Assembly: GCF_000024905.1 (NCBI RefSeq)
Contig: NC_013522.1
Span: forward strand, 558,001-622,000
Direction: 5' to 3'
Source of the DNA: Thermanaerovibrio acidaminovorans DSM 6589
GTDB lineage: Bacteria; Synergistota; Synergistia; Synergistales; Synergistaceae
Length of the DNA: 64,000 nt
Part shown: positions 33,321 through 42,203 of the stretch, in pieces
How positions within the stretch are numbered: position 1 is the stretch's first letter
Layout of the letters: each line of letters opens with the position of its first letter
The notes under the pieces: generated by a model
Told to the model about the DNA's origin: nothing
Seen by the model: the letters and a program-made list of their open reading frames with translations, nothing else
Databases searched by the model: none
Program-made: the position numbers and the translations under genes

Positions 33321-34252
33321 AGGGACATCAGCCCTCCGATCCCCAGGGAGACAAGGGCAGATATCATGTACGAGACCCAGTATATGGAGATCGCCCGCTC
33401 CAGGTGCTCCACCTCAGGGGATGGGCCCTTGCCCATGATAGGGTTGAGGGACCACTGGCCGGAGTAGCTGGTCTGCCCCCCCAGGGTTACCCCCAGTGCG
33501 TGGGCGAAGGCGCTGATGGGCCATCCTGAGTTGGGGCTCTCGTCCTTGGGGGCATCCTCCTTGGCCCCCTCCCAGGCGTCCTTGAAGTTACCCCCCATTA
33601 TCTGCCCCGCAGCGGCCACCACAAGGGCGGACATCCTGGAGGGGAGGAAGTTGAGCAGGTCGTCCAGCCTGGCGGAGGCACTTCCGAAGTCCGAGTACCT
33701 CTCGTCCCGGTAGCCCACCATGGCGTCCAGGGTGTTGACCACCCGGTGGATCCAGGCCAGCACCGGACCTCCCAGGGCGCCGTAGAGGAGGGTGGACGTC
33801 ACCGCGTCGGAGAAGTTCTCCGCCAGGGTCTCGATGGCGGACCGGACCAGGTAGCCCTGGTCCATCCCCTCCACGTCCCGGCTCACGATGAATTTAAGTC
33901 CCTCCGCAGCACCGTCTAGATCACGAGACCTGAGATGGGACAGCACCCGGGTCACCTCCGTTGCCAGGCTCTTGCCCCCCAGGCAGAAGTAGATGGTGAT
34001 GGCCCCGCCGAGCCAGCCGAGCCGGAGCACCTGGAGGATCTCCAGGAACACCATCAGGGGAAGCACGGCGGCCAAGAGGGTGACGGCCAGGAAGATGCCC
34101 CCCTGGACCTTGGGGTTCACCGGGAGGGAGCGGCATGCGGACTCCACCCTCTCGGCCAACATGCCCACCAGCCGCACGGGATGGAACCTCCACTGGGGAT
34201 CGCCTACAGCCAGATCCATGGCCACCGCCAGGGCCAACGTCAAGGGCAACAT
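33317..34252 (-). CDS. cbiB: Adenosylcobinamide-phosphate synthase CbiB
   Basis: The 311-residue membrane protein attaches the aminopropanol side chain to adenosylcobyric acid. CbiB signatures are MDLAVGDPQWRFHPVRLVG at the N-terminus, RSAIETLAENFSDAVTSTLL, IHRVVNTLDAMVGYRDERY, DDLLNFLPSRM and ESPNSGWPISAFAHALGV. ATG 34252 follows GGAGGT; a longer open frame upstream has no ribosome site. It heads the operon cbiB-cobD-DUF2703-pduO. No corrin-ring synthesis genes are nearby, consistent with salvage of incomplete corrinoids. Confidence 0.95.
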   Translation of the reverse strand: MLPLTLALAVAMDLAVGDPQWRFHPVRLVGMLAERVESACRSLPVNPKVQGGIFLAVTLLAAVLPLMVFLEILQVLRLGWLGGAITIYFCLGGKSLATEVTRVLSHLRSRDLDGAAEGLKFIVSRDVEGMDQGYLVRSAIETLAENFSDAVTSTLLYGALGGPVLAWIHRVVNTLDAMVGYRDERYSDFGSASARLDDLLNFLPSRMSALVVAAAGQIMGGNFKDAWEGAKEDAPKDESPNSGWPISAFAHALGVTLGGQTSYSGQWSLNPIMGKGPSPEVEHLERAISIYWVSYMISALVSLGIGGLMSL

Positions 34253-34802
34253 TTGAGCACCTCCGAAGTCTTCCCGGGAGTCTCCCGAGGGGTTGATCGA
34301 GCCTACGGATCTCATTCTACAACAGCGGGTTAGAGATCGCGGTATTCGCCCCTTTATGACCGCTCGAACCCCGAAGGAACCCTTGCGGATCCGGTCCTCC
34401 GATCCCGCCCGTGTCCTGGCGGATCCTAATTGTACGCTCCTGCCGGGAATCAACTCTAACGTGATCGAAATAACTAAGCGGATAGAGCACTTGCCTCCTG
34501 GGGGGCAAGGCCGACTAAGATCCACTCCTGCTTATCTGGCGCAACGGGCCCCCATTTGGGTCGGTAGCCTGGTGATGCTTCCCCCGGGGCTTTAGGTGGG
34601 GGCAGTAGGGGATCCGATTCATGGCGGGGCCCGAGGAGAGGATGTCGCCTTCGACTTCCTGGATGGGATGGGAAGCACGCATCCGGTTCGAGGGGACTTA
34701 TTCGAGAGGACTCAATGGTCTCCGCATGAAACCTTCTGGAGAGCAGAACATCGTGGGTGCGAGTTTGGCTTGTTTCGTGCCGGCGGGGAACCTTCCTGGG
34801 AG
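34253..34802. other. Long intergenic region without a recognised gene
   Basis: About 550 bp separate cbiB from the terminator of tRNA-Leu. No frame here has coding character or a ribosome site. The sequence is less GC-biased than its neighbours and holds small repeats: GCGGATCC at 34385 and 34419, and TTCGAGGGGACT/TTCGAGAGGACT at 34687 and 34701. A strong hairpin on the plus strand (34488-34508, CTTGCC...GGCAAG) resembles the anticodon arm of a tRNA. No B12-riboswitch box, tmRNA or RNase P core was found. It could be the cbiB leader, an unknown RNA, or decayed tRNA-type sequence. Confidence 0.5.
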
Positions 34803-34838
34803 AAAAAAAGGGACCCCCTGTGCTCCGCGGAGGCCCCT
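34803..34838 (-). terminator. Intrinsic terminator of tRNA-Leu
   Basis: On the minus strand a 10-bp stem (34829-34838 with 34809-34818, one G-T pair counted) is followed by seven T (34803-34809), about 10 nt after the tRNA CCA end. Confidence 0.8.
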
Positions 34839-34846
34839 GGTTAAAC

Positions 34847-34932
34847 TGGTGCCGGGGGGGGGACTCGAACCCCCACGTGGTCGCCCACGGCGGATTTTGA
34901 GTCCGCTGCGTCTGCCATTCCGCCACCCCGGC
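34847..34932 (-). tRNA. tRNA-Leu (anticodon CAA)
   Basis: An 86-nt tRNA with a 7-bp acceptor stem GCCGGGG/CCCCGGC, discriminator A and encoded CCA. The anticodon stem is GCGGA/TCCGC and the loop CTCAAAA gives anticodon CAA, reading TTG. A long variable arm follows, and the T-arm is GGGGGTTCGAGTCCCCC. The class II shape and A73 agree with leucine. Confidence 0.97.
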
Positions 34933-34947
34933 GCTGAAACGAGGATA

Positions 34948-34976
34948 TAAATACCACAGGATCCACCTCCTGTCCA
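34948..34976 (-). promoter_or_regulatory. Promoter of tRNA-Leu
   Basis: On the minus strand TGGACA (34971-34976) and TATTTA (34948-34953) are separated by 17 bp, with the predicted start about 9 nt before the mature 5' end of the tRNA. Confidence 0.65.
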
Positions 34977-35136
34977 GATAGTTGGTTCGAATTTCGTTGG
35001 CAGGTTGACGTTATAGTAAGGGGAGAGTGGAAGGGGCTGAAGTTGGGCGGCCTGCTCTACACTGGTGCATCCCCCGATCGGGAGACGAACCTGCTAAACG
35101 TGTCCGCCGGGTACGACCTGTTAATGGCGTCTAGCA

Positions 35137-35163
35137 GGGGCCCCCGGATCTTACGGGGGCCCC
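35137..35163. terminator. 10-bp hairpin after the chemoreceptor gene
   Basis: GGGGCCCCCG (35137-35146) and CGGGGGCCCC (35154-35163) form a perfect stem with a 7-nt loop, 20 bp after the receptor stop. No T-run follows on the minus strand, so it may be a weak or factor-assisted terminator. Confidence 0.55.
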
Positions 35164-35183
35164 CTCGGTCATCTGACTCTACC

Positions 35184-37256
35184 CTACCTACCGTCTTTCA
35201 GGTGCAGCTGGGAGGACTGGTACCTGAACTTGGCGATCAGGGCCTTGAGCTGCTCCGCCGTGTGGCTCAGCGCCTGGGCCTCCTGGGCCACCGCCTCGCT
35301 GGCCTTGGCGGTCTCCTCGCTGGAGTGACGGATCATCTCCACCGAGTTCACCACGTTTATGGTACCCTGGGTGGCGTTGTCTATCCCCTGGGCTATCTCC
35401 TGCGCCGCCGCCGCCTGCTCCTCCGACGTGGCGGCTATGTTCTGCATGGCGTCGTTTATGACCCGGATCTGGCCCAGCACCTCCGCCAGCTTCCCCTGGG
35501 CCTCGTGGGCCCGGCGCACCGTGTCGTCCATGGACCTCTGGGACTGCTCCGTGGCCCTCAAGGACTCCTCCGTGTTGGCCTGCAGGGGGGCTATCAGGTC
35601 CTCCACCTCCTTGGCCGCCTGGGCGGACTCCTCCGCCAGCTTCCGGACCTCCTCCGCAACAACCGCGAAGCCCCGGCCCGCCTCGCCCGCCCGGGCGGCC
35701 TCGATGGCGGCGTTCAGCGCCAGCAGGTTCGTCTGGTCCGCTATGGACCTTATGGTGGCCACGAAGCCCGATATGGACGCCACCGAGTCCGCCACCTTCT
35801 GGATCCTCTCGAAGGTCCGCTTGGACTCGTCCCCCACGTGGGTTATGGCCTTCACCACCTCCTCCACCTGCCTGACCGTCTGCTCCGACAGGTGGGACAT
35901 CTTGGAGGCCGCCTCGGCCCCGTCGGTGGCGGAGTTGGCCGCCTGCTGGGCTCCGCTGGAGACCTCCTCGATCCCCGCGTTGGTCTCCTGCAGGGAGGCG
36001 GAGTTGGACTCCATGAGGGACGCCACCTGGTCCACCGAGGCCTTTATCTCCTCCACGGAGGCCACGGACTCCTCCGAGAGGGCCGCCAGGTTCTCCGCCG
36101 CGGCGGCGGTCCTGTCCGACTGGGAGGCTATGTCGGATATGGCCTGTCTCAGGGTCTCCTTGAGGACCAGGGCGCTCTGGGCCATGAGGCCGATCTCGGT
36201 GCGGTGGTGCCCCACCTCCCTCAGCCACTGGTCGTTCTGGTCCTGGGTGAGGTCCAGCTGTCCCAGCTTCTTGAGGGAGTCGGTGATCCTCTTGACGGGG
36301 GCCACCACGCTCCTGGAGAGGCCGTAGAGCATGGCGCCCACCAGGATGAGGGTCACGAGCCCCAGGAGCAGCTGTCGGATGGCCAGGCTCCTTACCATGG
36401 CGTTGAGGTCCGAGGCGGGGAAGACCACGCCCAGGACGAAGCCGGACCTGGTGGGGGAGAAGAAGGTCCTCCTGAGCTCACCCTGGAAGGAGTAGTCCAC
36501 GAAGCCCGGGGAGCCGGAGATCATCTTCCGCCCCGCCTCCGCCAGCTCGGGGGTGATTAGGCCGCTGGGCTTGGTGATGTTCTCCTTCATGATCATCTCC
36601 GACTTTGGATGACATATCATGTTGCCCTCCCGGTCCAGGAGGAAGCCGTAGCCCTTGCCGAAGACCTTGTAGGAGGTGATCATGTCGGATAGGGTCTTGA
36701 GGTCCACGTCGATCCCCGCCACGCCCAGGAGCTTGCCCGAGGTGGACTTCACCGGGGTGGCCACGGTGATGACTAGCCCGCCGGTGTTGGCGTCCACGTA
36801 TGGGGCGGTAAGTATGACCTTATCCTCCTGCACCGCCTGGATGTACCAGGGGCGCTTCCTTGCGTCGTAGTCCGGTTTCTCCACCCAGTCGCCGCCGGTC
36901 CCCACCTTGCCGGTGGACTCAAGGCCCACGTACATCTCAAGGACGTTCAGTTCCTTCGCCGAAGCTTTGAAGTACCGGGCCATGACGGACTCCAGGTCGT
37001 CGTCGGTGACCGCCTGTCCGGTCTCCAACAGCTCCGCGGTGCCGCTGGCGATGCCCAGCGTCAGCGTCTTTAGCTGGCTGAAGTACTGGTCCACCTGGTT
37101 GGCGTTGTTGGCGATCATCTCCATCCCCAGGGTGTTAACCTGGTCGTTCAGGATGGAGTGGCTCTGGAGGGCCACCATGGCCACCATGAGCCCCAACAGG
37201 ACTGTGACCCCAATCCCAAGCAACGTCAGCTTCTTGGCTATCGACAAGTCCCTCAT
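35184..37256 (-). CDS. Methyl-accepting chemotaxis protein (dCache sensor)
   Basis: The 690-residue transmembrane receptor has a first membrane helix at about 10-33. A large periplasmic double-Cache domain (about 40-310) includes [20 protein letters not shown] and [14 protein letters not shown] second membrane helix ([19 protein letters not shown], about 315-335), a HAMP segment and a cytoplasmic signalling domain follow. The conserved hairpin tip reads [20 protein letters not shown] then [23 protein letters not shown] 37256 follows GGGAGG with 7-bp spacing. dCache domains often bind amino acids. No CheR/CheB pentapeptide tether is present at the C-terminus. Confidence 0.95.
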   Translation of the reverse strand: MRDLSIAKKLTLLGIGVTVLLGLMVAMVALQSHSILNDQVNTLGMEMIANNANQVDQYFSQLKTLTLGIASGTAELLETGQAVTDDDLESVMARYFKASAKELNVLEMYVGLESTGKVGTGGDWVEKPDYDARKRPWYIQAVQEDKVILTAPYVDANTGGLVITVATPVKSTSGKLLGVAGIDVDLKTLSDMITSYKVFGKGYGFLLDREGNMICHPKSEMIMKENITKPSGLITPELAEAGRKMISGSPGFVDYSFQGELRRTFFSPTRSGFVLGVVFPASDLNAMVRSLAIRQLLLGLVTLILVGAMLYGLSRSVVAPVKRITDSLKKLGQLDLTQDQNDQWLREVGHHRTEIGLMAQSALVLKETLRQAISDIASQSDRTAAAAENLAALSEESVASVEEIKASVDQVASLMESNSASLQETNAGIEEVSSGAQQAANSATDGAEAASKMSHLSEQTVRQVEEVVKAITHVGDESKRTFERIQKVADSVASISGFVATIRSIADQTNLLALNAAIEAARAGEAGRGFAVVAEEVRKLAEESAQAAKEVEDLIAPLQANTEESLRATEQSQRSMDDTVRRAHEAQGKLAEVLGQIRVINDAMQNIAATSEEQAAAAQEIAQGIDNATQGTINVVNSVEMIRHSSEETAKASEAVAQEAQALSHTAEQLKALIAKFRYQSSQLHLKDGR

Positions 37257-37454
37257 ATCCACGCCTCCCGGTACGGTAAGATGACTGCGGCCAGAATTAT
37301 ATACCCAAATCCGGCCCACTTATGTGGTTAAACTCCCGTGGATTTCAGCGTTAAGGCTGGGGGCGTTAGGTTGGGAACTGGGATTCGGTCCATCGAATGC
37401 GAACCTTTGGGCGGAAGGGGCCCCGTCATGGTGCTGTCCGGGGCCCCATTTAGT

Positions 37455-38804
37455 CTAGCGGCTTTTCAGCTTCCTTACCGCTGCCCGGATGGCGGACACC
37501 TCGCTGCCCACCCGGGCGGCCATCTCCTTCAGCGGATTTTCAGCCTCCTTGGCCATCTCCACGGGCCAGCCCGCGGTCTCGAGGATCTCCTCCGGCTTGA
37601 GACGGTAGATCTCCGCCACCTCCGCCAGAGTCTGGCTCCCCTTTATCTCCTCCGGGTTAGGCGCCTTGGCGTCACGAGATGTCTCACGAGCCTTTAGGTA
37701 AGCTCCCACCTTGGCCTTCACCGCCTCGTCATCCACCCCCTCCATCCTCTTGAGGGGCACGTCCCTGGGGGAGTCGGGGCTGATCCCTGCGGCGTTCATG
37801 AACTCCTCCACCGGGAGGGCCACCTTGGAGGCCGCCTCCTCTACGGTCATCCAGCCGAATATCCCCTCCGCCGGGTCCGCCTTGGCCTCCAGGGATGTGG
37901 GGGAGAAGGTCCGCCAGCCGCCGGATACCTTGGCCACCCCGTAGGCCCCCAGGAACAGCCCAAGGCCAATGATGCCCACCGCAAGGGGGGACAGCTTCCT
38001 CCCAAGGGCCCTGAAGTCCAGCGCCCCCTTCGCGGGGCAGGACTCCACGCATTCACCGCAGGATATGCAGTCCCCATTGGACAGCCTGCCGGCGGTGGAC
38101 ACCGTTATCCCCATGGGACACGCTCTGTCGCAGGCTCCGCAGTTCACACACCTGTCCGGGTGTCTCTCCACCCGGGTCAGGCTCAGCTTCTGCAGGATCC
38201 AAAGCCCGCCCCCAAGGGGGCACAGGTAGCGGCAGAAGAACCGGGATATTCCCATGCCCGCCAGGATCACCAAGAGGGCCAGGACCGCGAAGCCCCACGG
38301 GTTGGCGGCGATCTCGTCCAGGCCGCCACCAAGGTGGGCCCAGGCGACCCATGGGTCGTAGGGCCTGAACACCAGGGTGCCCGTGGCCCAGGATCCCGCC
38401 AGCACCACCCCCAAGATCAGAAGCTTCACGTGCCTGGCCGTGTGGGGGATGCGCCTCTGATCCACCTTGAACCCAAGCCTCCTGCCCAGGGCCCCCGCTG
38501 CCTCCCCAAGGGCCCCCAAGGGACATATCCAGCCGCAGAAGGTCCTCCCCAGGAGCAGCGTGGACGCCGCCACGGTGCCGAAGAGCAAGAGGGAGCTCAT
38601 GGCCACCCGCCGGAGGAACGTCCCGTGCTTGAGGTATGAGTACAGGCTCTCCAGCCCCCCGAAGGGGCACAGGGCATCCACCGGCGGGACCCCCGATGGG
38701 CCACCCCCCACCACCTGATGCCGGTAAGCCACGTAGGTCATGAATCCGAGGAACCCCGCAAGGGATGCGTACCTCAAGTACCTGCCCAATTTGCCTTCTC
38801 TCAT
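37455..38804 (-). CDS. NapH-like membrane protein with 4Fe-4S clusters and a long C-terminal domain
   Basis: The 449-residue product has four to five membrane segments, two CxxxCP motifs facing the same side (FCGWICPLG, FCRYLCPLG), and two ferredoxin-type 4Fe-4S sites (CVNCGACDRACPMG and CISCGECVESCPAKG, about residues 220-265). A further membrane helix (about 280-300) leads to roughly 140 C-terminal residues of unknown role, including two repeats with similar MTVEEAASK/LAEVAEIYR starts. NapH/CcoG-type proteins carry electrons from quinol or ferredoxin. ATG 38804 has GGGGGG 6 bp upstream. It stands alone, so its partner is unknown. Confidence 0.88.
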   Translation of the reverse strand: MREGKLGRYLRYASLAGFLGFMTYVAYRHQVVGGGPSGVPPVDALCPFGGLESLYSYLKHGTFLRRVAMSSLLLFGTVAASTLLLGRTFCGWICPLGALGEAAGALGRRLGFKVDQRRIPHTARHVKLLILGVVLAGSWATGTLVFRPYDPWVAWAHLGGGLDEIAANPWGFAVLALLVILAGMGISRFFCRYLCPLGGGLWILQKLSLTRVERHPDRCVNCGACDRACPMGITVSTAGRLSNGDCISCGECVESCPAKGALDFRALGRKLSPLAVGIIGLGLFLGAYGVAKVSGGWRTFSPTSLEAKADPAEGIFGWMTVEEAASKVALPVEEFMNAAGISPDSPRDVPLKRMEGVDDEAVKAKVGAYLKARETSRDAKAPNPEEIKGSQTLAEVAEIYRLKPEEILETAGWPVEMAKEAENPLKEMAARVGSEVSAIRAAVRKLKSR

Positions 38805-38931
38805 GTCCATCCCCCCATACGTTTTATGAGGCTATGATATTACCTTGAAGGGGGGCGAACAGGGTCAAACCCCCAACGGGCCCTTAAGCTAAATTACCTA
38901 TCTTGTCTTGATGCGGTGGGGAATGGGGTTG

Positions 38932-39819
38932 TTAGAGCCTTCCCATGGCCCCCTCCACCTCTTCCCGGGTGGGCATGGAGGGCTGGGCCCCCGCCTTGAG
39001 ACACGCCAGGGAGCCGGCGGTGACCCCGAACCGGACCGCCTCCTCCATGGAGTGCCCCTCGGAGATCATCACCGCAAAGGCCCCCATGAAGGCGTCCCCC
39101 GCTCCGGTGGAGTCCACCACCTCCACCCTGGAGGCCTCAACCGAGCCGCTGGACTCGACGGAGAGGAACCTTGCCCCCCGGGAGCCCATGGTGAGCACCA
39201 CCCCCTTGACGCCCAAGCCCAGAAGACGCCCCATGGACAGGTCCGGATCGTCCGTCCCCCCGAGCTGGGTCAGCTCCACCTGGTTTAGCACCAGATAGTC
39301 CACTAAGCCTATGACCTCATCCGGCAGGGGCTTGAGGGGGGAGGGGTTGAGGAACGTGAGGCAACCCATGTCCCTGGCCATGCGGAGGCCCCGGGATACG
39401 GTATCAACCGGTATCTCCAGCTGGAACACCGCGGAGGTGGCGTCCTTGAAGTGGTCCTCCTGGAGGTCCCAGGGCTTCAGGTCCAGGTTCGCCCCGGGGG
39501 CCACTATTATGGCGTTGTCATCCCCGAAGACCGTCACCTGGGCAACCCCTGTGTGGCCCCCGGACCTTCCCACCATGGCGTGGATGCCCTCCCTCAGGAG
39601 GCTCTCCACCAGCCGGTCACCGAAGGGATCGTTGCCCACCTTCCCCACCATCCTGACCGAGGCCCCCATCCTGGCGCAGGCCACCGCCTGGTTGCCCCCC
39701 TTGCCCCCCTCGGCGGTGGAGAATACCCCCCCGGTCAGGGTCTCCCCCCTCATGGGGAGCCTCTCCGCCCTCATCACCATGTCCAAGTTCAACGACCCTA
39801 CCACCGTGATTCTAGCCAT
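38932..39819 (-). CDS. rbsK: Ribokinase
   Basis: The 295-residue PfkB-family sugar kinase has VGSLNLDMVMRAERLPMRGE at the start, GGKGGNQAVACARMG (sugar-binding), and VVDSTGAGDAFMGAFA (anion hole with catalytic Asp). It phosphorylates ribose to ribose-5-phosphate. It is divergent from a LacI regulator and next to nucleoside uptake and hydrolase genes, so its ribose probably comes from nucleosides. ATG 39819 has GGAAGTGAT upstream. A minus-strand promoter, TTGTCA-N17-CATGAT, lies in the shared gap. Confidence 0.93.
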   Translation of the reverse strand: MARITVVGSLNLDMVMRAERLPMRGETLTGGVFSTAEGGKGGNQAVACARMGASVRMVGKVGNDPFGDRLVESLLREGIHAMVGRSGGHTGVAQVTVFGDDNAIIVAPGANLDLKPWDLQEDHFKDATSAVFQLEIPVDTVSRGLRMARDMGCLTFLNPSPLKPLPDEVIGLVDYLVLNQVELTQLGGTDDPDLSMGRLLGLGVKGVVLTMGSRGARFLSVESSGSVEASRVEVVDSTGAGDAFMGAFAVMISEGHSMEEAVRFGVTAGSLACLKAGAQPSMPTREEVEGAMGRL

Positions 39820-39869
39820 GGGGATCACTTCCTTAATAAAGGATGACATCATGAAGTTGCAGAAGTTTG

Positions 39870-39899
39870 TTGACAAGCCCTCCGGGGAGAAAGTAACAT
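39870..39899 (+). promoter_or_regulatory. Promoter of the LacI-family gene
   Basis: TTGACA (39870-39875) and TAACAT (39894-39899) are 18 bp apart, directly before the 26-bp palindrome, 65 bp upstream of the regulator start. The divergent ribokinase promoter overlaps this region. Confidence 0.6.
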
Positions 39900-39902
39900 G
39901 CC

Positions 39903-39928
39903 CGCAAAGGGTTGCGCAATCCTTTGCG
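39903..39928. promoter_or_regulatory. 26-bp palindromic operator
   Basis: CGCAAAGG, G, TTGCGCAA, T, CCTTTGCG forms a 26-bp inverted repeat with only one mismatched pair and a central CG, as in LacI-family operators. It sits just after the -10 box of the regulator gene and upstream of ribokinase, so the regulator probably controls itself and ribokinase. Confidence 0.7.
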
Positions 39929-39963
39929 CTAAGATTTGGCCATAGGCTGGGGGGCTTGGTATC

Positions 39964-40977
39964 ATGGTGACCATGAAGGACGTGGCGCTTCTGGCGGGCG
40001 TTTCGGTGTCCACCGTGTCCCACGTTCTCAACGGCACCAGGAACGTGGCCCCCGAGACCAGGGACCGGGTGATGAGGGCGGTGGACGCCCTGGGCTACCG
40101 ACCCAACATGATGGCCCGGGGGCTCAGGCGCAAGGGGATATTCCTCCTTGGGCTGGTGGTGCCCGACGCCACCAACCCCTACTTCGCCGAGGTGGCCCGG
40201 GCGGTGGAGGACCGGTGCTACGAGAGGGGGTTCTCCCTCATGGTGGCCAGCTCCGGTGGGATCCCCGAGCGGGAGGCCCGGGCGGTGGAGGCCATGGGGC
40301 TTCACCGGGTTGGGGGCATCATCATGGTCGGGCTGGGCTTCCCGGAGGAGCAGGCCCGGATCCTGTCGGGGCTGGAGATCCCGGTGGTGATGGTGGATCG
40401 CAAGATAGGTGACCTCCCGGTGGACTCGATCCAGTCCGACAACGTTGGAGGGGGGCGGATGGCGGCCCGGCACCTGCTGGACCTGGGGCACCGGAGGATT
40501 GGGTGCGTGACCGGTCCCATGGGGTTGGGTCCCAGCGAGGACAGGCTAAGGGGTTTCATGGAGGAGATCGAAGAGGCCCGGGTGGACCGGTCATGGGTGT
40601 CCGTGATCCATGGGGATTTCGGCTGCGAGTCCGGATATCGGGCTGCCAGGGGGATGCTGTCCCGGCCGGACAGGCCCACCGCCATATTCGCCATGAACGA
40701 CCTGATGGCCCTGGGGGTTATGGGGGCCGCAAGGGATGCGGGGCTCTCGGTGCCATCGGACCTCTCGGTGGTGGGCTTCGACGGCATATCAATGGGGCGC
40801 TTCTTCGTCCCATCGCTCACCACCGTGGCCCAACCCATAGCGTCCATGGGGCACGGGGCGGTGGACAGGATCGTGGACAGGATGATGGGGGATGTGGAAG
40901 GTGAGATAATGGCCCGGATCCTTCCTTGTTCCCTGATCCAGAGGGGGTCCTCGGCCCCGCTGGGGTGCGGCGGATAG
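39964..40977 (+). CDS. LacI-family transcriptional regulator
   Basis: The 337-residue protein has an N-terminal helix-turn-helix with hinge (MKDVALLAGVSVSTVSHVLN, about residues 4-50) and a periplasmic-binding-protein-type sensor domain (GLVVPDATNPYFAEVARAVE, VVMVDRKIG, AIFAMNDLMALGVMGAARDA, VVGFDGISMG). ATG 39964 follows a G-rich ribosome site. Placed between ribokinase and the nucleoside ABC operon, it probably senses ribose or a nucleoside and represses both directions. The ligand cannot be read from sequence. Confidence 0.93.
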   Translation: MVTMKDVALLAGVSVSTVSHVLNGTRNVAPETRDRVMRAVDALGYRPNMMARGLRRKGIFLLGLVVPDATNPYFAEVARAVEDRCYERGFSLMVASSGGIPEREARAVEAMGLHRVGGIIMVGLGFPEEQARILSGLEIPVVMVDRKIGDLPVDSIQSDNVGGGRMAARHLLDLGHRRIGCVTGPMGLGPSEDRLRGFMEEIEEARVDRSWVSVIHGDFGCESGYRAARGMLSRPDRPTAIFAMNDLMALGVMGAARDAGLSVPSDLSVVGFDGISMGRFFVPSLTTVAQPIASMGHGAVDRIVDRMMGDVEGEIMARILPCSLIQRGSSAPLGCGG

Positions 40978-41002
40978 AGAGACGTTCTAGAATGGGGGTG
41001 GT

Positions 41003-41014
41003 ATCCTCGAGGAT
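41003..41014. promoter_or_regulatory. 12-bp palindrome before the nucleoside uptake operon
   Basis: ATCCTCGAGGAT is a perfect palindrome with a central CG, about 80 bp upstream of the binding-protein gene. It could be a regulator site, but differs from the 26-bp palindrome at 39903. Confidence 0.3.
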
Positions 41015-41093
41015 CTCAGCGCGTGGCCGGCTGGGGTAGGCCGGGTCCGGTTCTGAAGGTGTTGGGTTAGCTCTGAGTGACTAGAGAAGGGAG

Positions 41094-42137
41094 ATGTTGA
41101 GTTTGAAGAGGAAACTCATCTGCGCTCTGATGGTGGCGTGTCTGGCGCTGGTCATGGCGCTGCCCGCCATGGCGGCCAACAAGCCCATGAAGGTGGCCCT
41201 GATCCTCTCCGGGTTCCTGGGGGACAAGTCCTTCAACGACTCGGCCCATCAGGGATTGCTGCGGGCTAAGAAGGACTTCGGCATAGACCTCAAGGTCTTG
41301 GAGTCCAAGAACCCCGCCGACTGGGAGGCCAACCTGCTCTCCATGGCCTCCGCCAAGTACGATCTGATCGTAGGCTCCAGCACCCAGATAGCGGAGCTCA
41401 TCAAGAAGCATGCCGCCTCCTTCCCGGATGTCAAGTTTGGCGTCATAGACGGGGCGGTCAAGGCTCCCAACGTCATGTCCATAATCTTCGCCCAGAACGA
41501 GGGCTCCTTCCTGGCCGGCGCCGCCGCCGCCATGTTCACCACCAAGACCAACATCCCCGGCGTCAACGACAAGAAGATCATCGGCTGGGTGGGCGGCATG
41601 GACATCCCGGTCCTTCAGGACTTCCTCACCGGCTACAAGCAGGGGGCCAAGTACATCGACCCCTCCGTCAAGGTGCTGGTCTCCTTCGCGGGTAGCTTCA
41701 GCGATCCCCTCAAGGGCAAGGAGCTGGCCATGGCCCAGTTCGAGCAGGGGGCGGACATCGTCATGAACGTGGCCTCCACCACCGGCAACGGCATCCTGGA
41801 GGCCGCCAAGGAGAAGGGGCGCTACGCCATCGGGGTCGACATGGACCAGGACGGCATATACCCGGGCCACATCCTGACCTCCATGATCAAGCGGGTTGAC
41901 GTGGCCACCTACAAGCTGGTCAAGGACGTGAAGGAGAACAAGTTCAAGGGCAACACGGTAATCGAGATGGGCGTGGCGGACGGCGGGGTGGGCCTCACCG
42001 ACATGTCGGTCATGAAGAAGGCCCTGGGCAACAAGTTCCCCAACGACATCCTGGTCAAGATCAAGCAGCTCACCGCGGACATCAGGTCCGGCAAGATAAA
42101 GGTGGAGCAGTACAAGGGCTTCCAGCGGGGCATCTAA
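41094..42137 (+). CDS. BMP-family ABC transporter substrate-binding protein (nucleosides)
   Basis: The 347-residue protein has a signal peptide (KRKLICALMVACLALVMALP, cut near AMAAN) and no lipobox Cys. The BMP/PnrA domain shows VALILSGFLGDKSFNDSAHQG, DLIVGSSTQIAEL, GSFLAGAAAAM, DIVMNVASTTGNGILEAAKE and YAIGVDMDQDG. Members bind purine and pyrimidine nucleosides. ATG 41094 directly follows GGGAG; TTG 41103 (KRKLIC start) has better spacing and may be the true start. It is the first gene of the importer operon. Confidence 0.93.
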   Translation: MLSLKRKLICALMVACLALVMALPAMAANKPMKVALILSGFLGDKSFNDSAHQGLLRAKKDFGIDLKVLESKNPADWEANLLSMASAKYDLIVGSSTQIAELIKKHAASFPDVKFGVIDGAVKAPNVMSIIFAQNEGSFLAGAAAAMFTTKTNIPGVNDKKIIGWVGGMDIPVLQDFLTGYKQGAKYIDPSVKVLVSFAGSFSDPLKGKELAMAQFEQGADIVMNVASTTGNGILEAAKEKGRYAIGVDMDQDGIYPGHILTSMIKRVDVATYKLVKDVKENKFKGNTVIEMGVADGGVGLTDMSVMKKALGNKFPNDILVKIKQLTADIRSGKIKVEQYKGFQRGI

Positions 42138-42151
42138 CCTCCCGCTGCGGA

Positions 42152-42177
42152 GGGGCGGGCTGAAGTCCGCCCCTTTT
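42152..42177 (+). terminator. Hairpin with T4 between binding protein and ATPase genes
   Basis: GGGGCGG (42152-42158) and CCGCCCC (42167-42173) form a stem followed by TTTT. It lies inside the operon and probably causes partial termination, raising binding-protein mRNA over transporter mRNA. Confidence 0.6.
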
Positions 42178-42203
42178 AATCTTGCCCCCATGGGGCTTAA
42201 GGG

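Noticed and set aside
34460-34520. A second tRNA on the plus strand
   Set aside because: D-arm-like and anticodon-arm-like segments are present, but the anticodon loop would be 8-10 nt, there is no T-arm and no acceptor pairing.
34253-34620. Cobalamin riboswitch before cbiB
   Set aside because: Neither strand shows a convincing B12 box or the other conserved core segments, although the position would be ideal.
34687-34712. CRISPR-like repeats
   Set aside because: Only two 12-nt copies 14 nt apart, without spacers, leader or cas genes.
34556-34850. tmRNA starting near GGGGGCAGTAGGGGATCC
   Set aside because: There is no matching tRNA-like 3' end with TTCGANTC and CCA at a suitable distance, and no tag-peptide frame.
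34474-34926. A 150-residue minus-strand open frame beginning MAEWQTQRTQ
   Set aside because: Its first part is the tRNA-Leu gene read as protein; there is no ribosome site or coding bias.
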